From assembly GCA_018714125.1 (NCBI GenBank), contig DVNV01000031.1, forward strand, positions 1 through 35,530: 35,530 nt of DNA, read 5' to 3'. Position 1 is the first letter of the stretch. The number at the start of each line of letters is the position of its first letter. The stretch comes from Candidatus Galloscillospira excrementipullorum. GTDB taxonomy: Bacteria > Bacillota > Clostridia > Oscillospirales > Feifaniaceae. Positions 26,056 to 35,530 of this stretch are shown in pieces. Both the position numbers and the translations under genes were made by a program. The notes below the pieces were generated by a model. That model was not told where the DNA came from, ran no database searches, and saw only the letters and a program-made list of their open reading frames with translations.

Positions 26056-28425
26056 ATGAAACGATTGGCAGCACTGCTGCTTTGCGGGGCACTCATGCTG
26101 CCCCTGACCACCGGTGCGCAGGGTGCGCAGCAGCAACAGGCACAGGAGGCGTCGGGCGTCAGCCGGGGCCAGGCGGCGCAGATGCTTTATGAGGCGCAGG
26201 GAAGCCCTGCCGTCACGGCGGGCTGCCCTTTTTCCGACGTTTCGGAGGGCCAGCGCGACGCCGTGGCCTGGGCGGCGCAGCAGGGTATTGTGGCCGGCGT
26301 CGGCGAAGGCTGTTACGCGCCGGAGCGCGCGGTGAGCGGGCAGGAGTTTTGCACGATGCTCTGGCGTCTGGCGGGGGAAGAGGCCCTGCCGGGCGGCGCA
26401 CTGTTTGGGCTTGAGGGGGCCGGCGACGTCGCCGGCTGGGCCGGGGAGGCCGTCAACTGGGCCCTTCAGACGGGCGTGATGCAGGTGGAAAAAGAAGGCG
26501 TGCTGACACCCACGGCCGCCCTGACGCACGGCCTGGCGCAGGACATGCTGCGCAGGGCGCAGTCGCTGCCCGACCTGTCGGGCATCCGGGAGGACTTGGC
26601 GGCGCTGACGGCGGCCCAGCGCCCGGTGGGCTCCCGGGGGGAGGCCGACGCGGCAGCCTATCTGGAGCGGCGCTTTTCCGGGATGGGGTACTCGGTGACG
26701 CGGCTGCCCTACACTGACGAGGCAGGCAGGACGGGCAGCACGGTGGTGGCGGTAAAGCCGGCGGCTCAGCCCGGCGCAGACATTCTGGTGCTCTCGGCCC
26801 ACCACGACAGCGACCCCACGGCCTACGGGGCAAACGACAACGCCTCGGGCGTCGCCGCCCTGCTGTATACGGCGCAGGCGCTGCGGGAGCTGCCCACGGA
26901 CACGGAAATCCGCTTTGTCAGCTTTACCGACGAGGAAAACGGCAAAAAGGGCTCCGCCGCCTATCTGGCCTCCCTGGACGAGGAGGAGCGCAGCCGCATC
27001 GTCGGGGACATCCAGTTCGACATGCTGGGCGGGCTGGGCACCCTGGGCACGGGGCAGTATACGACGGACGGCCAGCAAAACTGGCTGAGCGGGCTGCTGC
27101 AGGGCAAAGACCCCGCCCTGGGCCTGTCGGCCGAGACGGCCAGCGACCATGCCTCCTTCCAGATGGCCGGCATCCCCTCGGTGCTGCTCATGCAAAACGG
27201 GAGGGGCTACCTCTACCACTCGGCCGCCGACACCATGCAAAATCTCAACCTCTATGCCATTGCCGGCGCCGCAGAGACGGTGCTGGAGGCCGTGCGCGAG
27301 GTTGCGGACGAAACAACCCCCTCCTACCGGGAGCTGGCCGCCCAGCAGGGGGAGGGGTATACCTACCGGCAGACACGGCAGAGCAAAATCCTCTTTGGCA
27401 GCTCAAGGGAGGAGGTTTGCGCGGCAATCGGCGCCACGGGAGAGCTGGCCGACAGCTATGAGGTCACGGGCAACGGCTGGGTGGACCGCTACGAGACCTA
27501 CCGCTACCGTATGCGCTGGTTTGACATCGAGACCCCCATCTGCACCGATTACCACTACCGCAACGGGTTTTTGGAAAATGTCGAGCTGCGGCTGCAGGAG
27601 ACCGGCTGCACCGTTGAGGAGGCGTATGAGGGCATGTTGACCATGTACGGTGCACCGTATCGGGAAGAGGAGGGCCGCGTTGAGTGGCTCGACGAGGTCT
27701 ACGGCAAATATCTCACCCTGAACCGGGAGGAGGCTGCCGTCACGGTCAGCAACTACTCGGTGGGCATCACCAATGTGCTGGCCTCCTACCCCGTACAGCA
27801 GGGGCAGGCGGAGATTGAGGACGCCCGGGACAAGGCGGTGTGGGACTACCTCTGCAGGATTTTGCCAGTGCAGGCCCGGCAGAAGATTGCGCAGTTTGAC
27901 CTCTTTACCGACGGCTTTGGCAACATCCTGGCCTACACCACCCCCCTGCAGGAAGACGGCGTGACCGACAACACCCGCTTTTGCATCACCGTCGACTACT
28001 ACGACGTCTATGACGAAGCCGGCAACCCGAGGGACTGGAGCAAGCTGACCTACACCATCCTGCACGAATACGGGCATGTGCTGCTCGAAGACGAGACCCA
28101 AATCGACCTGAGCGTGGGCCAGAACACCCACGACGTCGCCGGCTTTATCCCGGGCTCCTTTCGCATGACGTTTTACGAGACGTTTTGGAAGGAGTTGGGT
28201 GACAGTGCCGTGGCGGATTATGAGCAAAACCCCACGCACTACGTCAGCCGCTATGGGGCAAACTATTTCCACGAGGACATCGCCGACACCTTTGCGGTGT
28301 TTGTGCTGGGGCAGTTCCCGCAGGGGGACACGGTGGCGCAGGACAAGCTGCGGTTTTTCTTTGCCGACGAGAACATGGCGGCGCTGCGCAGCGCCATCCG
28401 GCAAAACCTTGGATTGTCCCAGTGA
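26056..28425 (+). CDS. Secreted SLH-like + M28 peptidase + C-terminal HEYGH zincin-like protein
   Basis: Signal peptide MKRLAALLLCGALMLPLTTGAQGA; SLH-like CPFSDVSEGQRDAVAWAAQQGIV; M28 AHHDSDPTAYGANDNASGVAALL, TDEENGKKG, SDHASFQMAGIPSVLL; HEYGH and downstream HEDIADTFAVF. Confidence 0.8.
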   Translation: MKRLAALLLCGALMLPLTTGAQGAQQQQAQEASGVSRGQAAQMLYEAQGSPAVTAGCPFSDVSEGQRDAVAWAAQQGIVAGVGEGCYAPERAVSGQEFCTMLWRLAGEEALPGGALFGLEGAGDVAGWAGEAVNWALQTGVMQVEKEGVLTPTAALTHGLAQDMLRRAQSLPDLSGIREDLAALTAAQRPVGSRGEADAAAYLERRFSGMGYSVTRLPYTDEAGRTGSTVVAVKPAAQPGADILVLSAHHDSDPTAYGANDNASGVAALLYTAQALRELPTDTEIRFVSFTDEENGKKGSAAYLASLDEEERSRIVGDIQFDMLGGLGTLGTGQYTTDGQQNWLSGLLQGKDPALGLSAETASDHASFQMAGIPSVLLMQNGRGYLYHSAADTMQNLNLYAIAGAAETVLEAVREVADETTPSYRELAAQQGEGYTYRQTRQSKILFGSSREEVCAAIGATGELADSYEVTGNGWVDRYETYRYRMRWFDIETPICTDYHYRNGFLENVELRLQETGCTVEEAYEGMLTMYGAPYREEEGRVEWLDEVYGKYLTLNREEAAVTVSNYSVGITNVLASYPVQQGQAEIEDARDKAVWDYLCRILPVQARQKIAQFDLFTDGFGNILAYTTPLQEDGVTDNTRFCITVDYYDVYDEAGNPRDWSKLTYTILHEYGHVLLEDETQIDLSVGQNTHDVAGFIPGSFRMTFYETFWKELGDSAVADYEQNPTHYVSRYGANYFHEDIADTFAVFVLGQFPQGDTVAQDKLRFFFADENMAALRSAIRQNLGLSQ

Positions 28426-28486
28426 GAGAGGCTCCTTTTCGCAGCTTGGGCATAAGGCCCCCGCCGCTTAAGGCGGAAAACAAAAA

Positions 28487-28520
28487 ACCGGGGCAGACGG
28501 ATGTTGCCGTCTGCCCCGGT
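28487..28520. terminator. Hairpin between the peptidase gene and tRNA-Arg
   Basis: 14-bp arms ACCGGGGCAGACGG / CCGTCTGCCCCGGT, in a convergent position. Confidence 0.6.
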
Positions 28521-28521
28521 G

Positions 28522-28598
28522 TGGCGCGCCTGAAGGGACTCGAACCCCTGACCTACTGGTTCGTAGCCAGTCACTCTATCCAGCTGAGCTACAGGCGC
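28522..28598 (-). tRNA. tRNA-Arg (anticodon ACG), CCA encoded
   Basis: GCGCCTGTAGCTCAGCTGGATAGAGTGACTGGCTACGAACCAGTAGGTCAGGGGTTCGAACCCCTTCAGGCGCGCCA; cloverleaf with ACTGG-CTACGAA-CCAGT anticodon arm. Confidence 0.97.
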
Positions 28599-29071
28599 AT
28601 GCAGCCCTGACGCCGCCGCATGCAGCGTTTTCCAGATGCAAAATGAATCATACCACATCACAGGTCAAAATGCAACCCTTTTTTCACCTCTTTGTGCGAA
28701 AAGGGCACGTCCCCTGCCCCGCCCCGGGCGGGCAGGGGATGTATGGGGAGAAAAGAGGGCGCCCCGCCGGCCGGCGGGGGGAGGCGCGCTGCGGCGTGCC
28801 TGCGCGGCGCGGCGCGGGGCTTGGAAAGAACAGGAAAAGTTGACCAAAAGTTGACAGGAACAAGGGAAAAATTGACAGGCAGGGGGCCTTGCCGGCGACG
28901 GGCGGGAACCTGCCTGCGGCGTGCGTCCAAATCGTATCAAGATGAAATTTATGTAATACGATTTTCCAAAGACGCCCGGAAAAATCCCGAAGTTGCCTAA
29001 AAAATGAGAGAATGGAGACAGGAAAGTTAGTGACAATTGGGGTTGATTTTTTTGGGGAAAGGGAGTAGATT

Positions 29072-29108
29072 GGACATGAAACCGCAAATCAATGCGGTTT
29101 TTCTGTCC
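29072..29108 (+). promoter_or_regulatory. Attenuator-like hairpin in the atp operon leader
   Basis: GGACA-TG-AAACCGCA-AATCAA-TGCGGTTT-TTC-TGTCC with T run, about 32-68 nt upstream of the first atp ORF. Confidence 0.5.
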
Positions 29109-29139
29109 GCAGAGAATCAAGCAGGGGGGATGAAACGAA

Positions 29140-29409
29140 ATGGCTTGTTGTCTGCTCGGCGTGCTGGGAGGGCTTCTTCAGGCACGCCTGCTGGCCGCTT
29201 TCACGAGGGCTGTGACAAGCAATCAGCTTGACACGCGCGCCGTGGCACGCGGCGTTTTGGAGACTTTTCTGCCGCTTTTGCTGCTGCTGCCGGTGGCAAT
29301 TTTTGCGCCTTCGCAGCTGCCCTGGGCGGGCGGCGGTATGGTGACGGCACTGTTGTTGGGAACAGGGGTCTGTCTGATGCGGAAGAAGGGGGCGCGTCCC
29401 GATGTTTGA
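29140..29409 (+). CDS. Small membrane protein, AtpI-like position
   Basis: Hydrophobic 89-aa ORF, overlaps atpB start; first gene of atp operon. Confidence 0.55.
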   Translation: MACCLLGVLGGLLQARLLAAFTRAVTSNQLDTRAVARGVLETFLPLLLLLPVAIFAPSQLPWAGGGMVTALLLGTGVCLMRKKGARPDV

Positions 29410-30298
29410 TAAAGTTTTATTTGCGGTTTCGGGGGCACTGGCGCTGGCGCTCTTTTTGTGGCGCCGGGCGGCGCTGCAGAAGCTGACGCAGGCCGGGGCA
29501 CCCGAGAAAAAAGTGAAAAAGACCCGCCGCACCTTTGCCGTGCTGCTCACGGTGGCGCTCTATGAATTTGCCGCCAAGGGCGTTACGCTGGTGTTCGGCC
29601 CCAGCAGGGAGATGGCTTTTGAGGTGGAGCTGTGGCCCGAGCGCATCGAGGTGATGGGCATGAGCCTCTCCACCACGGTGATTTTGTCGTGGTGCGTCAT
29701 GGCCTTTCTGGTGGGCATTGCCATTGTGCTGCGGCTGACGGTGCTGCGCCGCATGCAGGACCCGCCCCGGGGGACGCAAAACGTTCTGGAAATCATGGTC
29801 GAGGCGGCCGAGCAGTACACGGGCTCGCGCGTTGAGGGCTTTGGCACCGATTTGAGTGCGTATATTTTCACGGTGGTCGCCTTTCTGGTCGGCTGTGCGG
29901 TCCTGGAGCTGTTCGGGCTGCATGCGCCGACTGCCGATATCACGATGACCTTTGCACTGGCCTTCGTGACCTTTTTGCTCATCAACTGGTGCGGCATCCG
30001 CCGCAAGGGCGTGCTGGGCCGCATCAAGAGCCTGGCACAGCCGACGCCGGTGGTTTTCCCCATCCGCGTCATCAGCGACTGCGCCGTCCCGGTTTCCATG
30101 GCCTGCCGACTGTTTGGCAACATGCTCGGCGGCATGATTGTCATGGATTTGATTTACAAATCCCTTGGCAACGGGGCCATCGGCATTCCCAGCGTGGTGG
30201 GGCTGTATTTCAACGTGTTCCACCCCCTCATCCAGGCCTTTATTTTCATCACGCTGACGCTGACCTTCATCAACGAGGCCACCGAAGAACAAGAATAA
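29402..30298 (+). CDS. atpB: F0F1 ATP synthase subunit a
   Basis: SMACRLFGNMLGGMIVMDLI with the conserved Arg and C-terminal IQAFIFITLTLTFINEA. Confidence 0.93.
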   Translation: MFDKVLFAVSGALALALFLWRRAALQKLTQAGAPEKKVKKTRRTFAVLLTVALYEFAAKGVTLVFGPSREMAFEVELWPERIEVMGMSLSTTVILSWCVMAFLVGIAIVLRLTVLRRMQDPPRGTQNVLEIMVEAAEQYTGSRVEGFGTDLSAYIFTVVAFLVGCAVLELFGLHAPTADITMTFALAFVTFLLINWCGIRRKGVLGRIKSLAQPTPVVFPIRVISDCAVPVSMACRLFGNMLGGMIVMDLIYKSLGNGAIGIPSVVGLYFNVFHPLIQAFIFITLTLTFINEATEEQE

Positions 30299-30337
30299 CC
30301 AAAAAATTTTTATAGAGACACTAAGGAGGAGTTCGTC

Positions 30338-30556
30338 ATGAACATTGCACTTGGAGCTGCACTTTGCCTATTGTCCTGTGCGGCGAGCGGATTTGCCATG
30401 GGTATGGCCACCGGAAAGGCGGTTGACGCCGTTGCACGTCAGCCCGAGGCGTCGGGAAGAATCAACTCTATTTTGCTCATGGGCCTTGCGCTGACCGAGT
30501 CGACGGCCATTTACGGCTTTGTCACGGCGCTCATCATGATTTTCACCCTGGGCTGA
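30338..30556 (+). CDS. atpE: F0F1 ATP synthase subunit c
   Basis: MGMATGKAVDAVARQPEASGRI and GLALTESTAIYGFVTALIM. Confidence 0.95.
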   Translation: MNIALGAALCLLSCAASGFAMGMATGKAVDAVARQPEASGRINSILLMGLALTESTAIYGFVTALIMIFTLG

Positions 30557-30608
30557 GGCCTGCTGAGCGCAATTTGTCCGGAAATGCAACAACGGGAGGC
30601 GAGATAGG

Positions 30609-31091
30609 ATGGAGCTTTATCCGCTTGACATCGTCATTCACATCATCAACATCGCCGTTCTCTATTTTTTGCTGCGCATGCTGCTCTACCGGCCAATCAG
30701 CAACTACCTGCAGGCCCGCAGCGCCCGCATAGAGGGAGAGCTGGCCAAGGCACAGCAGACGCTCGAGCAGGCGGAGCAGACAAAGCAGCAGCTTGACCAG
30801 CGTCTGGCGGCGGCTGAGGAGGAGGCGCGCGCCATCGTGCGCCGGCAGGAGGAGAAGGCGGCCGAGGAATCGGCGCGCCTGCTTGACGATGCACGCAAGG
30901 GAGCCGATGAGATTATGGCGGCCGCCGCAGGGCGCATTGCCCAGGAAAAGGCGCGCGCCATGAGTTCCATGAGGGAAGAGACGGCACAGCTTGCCACCGA
31001 GATTGCCGCAAGGATTTTGCGGCGCGAGGTTTCGCTCGAAGACAACCGTGCCGTTGTGAGCAATTTTTTCAGTGAGATGGAGAAGCAATGA
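30609..31091 (+). CDS. atpF: F0F1 ATP synthase subunit b
   Basis: N-terminal TM followed by a long charged coiled coil; position in operon. Confidence 0.9.
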   Translation: MELYPLDIVIHIINIAVLYFLLRMLLYRPISNYLQARSARIEGELAKAQQTLEQAEQTKQQLDQRLAAAEEEARAIVRRQEEKAAEESARLLDDARKGADEIMAAAAGRIAQEKARAMSSMREETAQLATEIAARILRREVSLEDNRAVVSNFFSEMEKQ

Positions 31092-32834
31092 AGAAACCGA
31101 TACTCAGGGTTGCGCCGCCGTATGACGAGAGCGAAATCCGCTCCATCACACAGGGATTTGAGGCGCTCTTTGGAAAAAAGCTGGATTTTGAGGTCGTGCC
31201 CGACGAGTCGCTGCTGGGCGGCTTCGTGGCGCGCATTGGAAACCGCGTGTTCGACGCCAGCCTTTCGCTCTCCCCCTTCCGGGAGGACAAGGTGCTGTCG
31301 GCGCGCGACATGGATTTTTTAGAGGACGAGGAGCAGCAGCTCGAATCGGTCAGCGACTTTTTGCGCCGGCGCATCGAGCAGGCCGACCTCTCGCCCGACA
31401 TTTACGAGTCGGGCAGCGTAAAAAGCTGCGCCGACGGCATCGTGCAGATTGACGGCCTGCCCCACAGCCGCTACGGCGAGCTGCTCTCCTTTGAGGGGGG
31501 CATTGTCGGGCTGGCGCTCGATTTGCGCTTAGACGGCGTGGGCGCCGTTTTGCTGGGCGGCGAAAGCGTGCTGCCCGGAACCCAGGTGCGCGGCACGGGG
31601 CATGTGGCCGACATCTGCGTGGGCGAGGAGCTGCTGGGCCGCGTCATCGACCCCATCGGGCGCGCTCTGGACGGCAAGGCGCTCAACGCCACGCAGTTTC
31701 GCCCCATCGAATGCCCCTCCCCCTCCATCATGCACCGCGCGGCGGTCAACACGCCGCTTGAGACCGGCATTCTGGCCGTCGACAGCATGATTCCCATTGG
31801 GAGAGGGCAAAGAGAGCTCATCATCGGGGACCGGCAGACCGGGAAGACCTCGATTGCGCTGTCGGCCATTTTGAATCAGAAGGGAAAGGGCGTGCTGTGC
31901 GTCTACTGCGCCGTGGGGCAGAAGGCCTCGAGCGTGGCGGGCGTGGTGCACACGCTCGAGCAGGCGGGGGCGCTGTCCAACACGGTGGTGGTGTCGGCCA
32001 GTGCTGCCGACTCGGCCGCCATGCAGTACATTGCGCCCTACGCCGCCTGTTCCATCGCCGAGCACTTCATGCTGCAGGGGCGCGACGTGCTCATTGTCTA
32101 CGACGATCTGTCCAAGCACGCCGTGGCCTACCGGGCCATGTCGCTGCTGCTGCGCCGCCCGTCGGGCCGTGAGGCCTACCCCGGCGACGTGTTTTACCTG
32201 CACAGCCGCCTGCTGGAGCGTGCGGCAAAGCTCTCCCCTGCCCTGGGCGGCGGCTCCATGACGGCGCTGCCCATCGTGGAGACGCTGGCCGGCGACATCT
32301 CGGCCTACATCCCCACCAACATCATTTCCATCACCGACGGCCAGATTTATCTGGAGAGCGAGCTCTTCAATGCCGGCGTGCGTCCCGCCATCAACGTGGG
32401 CCTGTCGGTGTCGCGTGTGGGACGTTCGGCCCAGACCAAGGCCATGAAGCAGGTGTCGGGGAGCCTGCGCCTGTCGGTGGCACAATACCGCGACATGGCG
32501 GTCTTTGCCCAGTTCGGCGCAGACATCGACGCCGCCACGGCGCAGATGCTGCGCGACGGCGAGCGTCTGACCGAGCTGCTCAAGCAGCCCCAGGAGGAGC
32601 TGCTTTCCCTGTCGCGCCAGGTCTGCCTGCTGCTGGCGGCCGAGCACGGTGTCTTTTCCGAGACGCCGGTTGCCGAGGTCTTGCATCGCCGCACCGCGCT
32701 GCTCTCGGTGCTGGCCGCCGAGGAGGGCTCCACGCTGCGCGCCATCGACAGCTCCGGCACCCTGACGCAGGCACAGCAGGACTCTCTCGTGGCCTGCATG
32801 GAGCGCTTCAAGGCGCGAAAGGACGGTGAGGGCG

Positions 32835-32851
<17 letters not shown>
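31088..32851 (+). CDS. atpA: Delta C-terminal-domain / alpha subunit fusion of F1 ATP synthase
   Basis: Residues ~1-65 read as delta CTD (VAPPYDESEIRSITQGFEALFGKKLDFEVVPDESLLGGFVARIGNRVFDASLSL); then complete alpha (SVKSCADGIVQIDGL, GDRQTGKTSIALSAI). 587 aa, ATGA overlap with atpF. Confidence 0.85.
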
Positions 32852-35097
<2,246 letters not shown>

Positions 35098-35098
<1 letters not shown>

Positions 35099-35514
35099 TG
35101 TCAGCCGAGTATTCTCTGGAAATCCTCACGCCAGAGCGCCAGTTTTTCCAGGGGCAGGTGCAGGCGCTCACCATCCCCGCGCCCGACGGGGAGCTCACCG
35201 TGCTGGCCGGGCATGCGCCGCTCATCGTGCCGCTTGTGGTGGGCGTGCTGCGCATCAAGCAGGAGGACTCCTGGAAAGAGGCCTTCACCTCGGAGGGCTT
35301 TATGGAGGTGCGTGCCGACGGCGTGCTGGTTTTTTCGCAGGCCTGTGAATGGCCGCAGGAAATTGACGCCCGGCGCGCGCAGGCGGCCGAGCGCCGTGCG
35401 GCGGAGCGGCTGCGGCAAAAGCGCAGCATAAATGAACACAAACAGTCGAAAATTGCCATGGCCCGCGCCATGGCACGGCTGCGGGTCAGTCAGACGCAGT
35501 CAAAATATCACTAA
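35098..35514 (+). CDS. atpC: F1 ATP synthase subunit epsilon
   Basis: LEILTPERQFFQGQVQALTIPAPDGELTVLAGHAPLIVPL. Confidence 0.95.
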
Positions 35515-35530
35515 GACAAAGGCGGGGGCC

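Noticed and set aside
28422-28610. 62-aa plus-strand ORF (…ARLKGLEPLTYWFVASHSIQLSYRRMQP)
   Set aside because: It is the antisense of tRNA-Arg plus the adjacent hairpin, a well-known spurious ORF pattern.

Overview
High-GC Firmicutes/Clostridia-type chromosomal window, called from gene content. The left part carries the conserved origin-proximal block on the minus strand: rpmH, rnpA, yidD, yidC, jag/khpB, mnmE, mnmG, rsmG. A noc/parB-family gene lies about 11 kb further left, beyond an accessory insert holding a serine-acetyltransferase-like gene, an amber-interrupted lipoprotein, TVP38/VTT, CPBP protease, SPFH, two MFS paralogs, an NSS transporter, and a NifU-like + GGGtGRT pair. dnaA/dnaN are not beside rpmH; a run of three long perfect or near-perfect hairpins and an M20-family peptidase occupy that position. 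The right part is plus-strand: a Cys/Gly/Asn-repeat propeller-like protein with an out-of-frame Cys-rich mini-ORF, a zinc-ribbon membrane protein, an alpha/beta hydrolase, a TetR regulator, a secreted SLH-M28-HEYGH double-peptidase protein, tRNA-Arg(ACG) on minus, and a complete F-type ATP synthase operon. The most unusual observation is that this atp operon has no free-standing delta gene. A delta C-terminal-like domain is instead fused in frame to the N-terminus of the alpha subunit. All family calls are from reading translated motifs; no database search was run.
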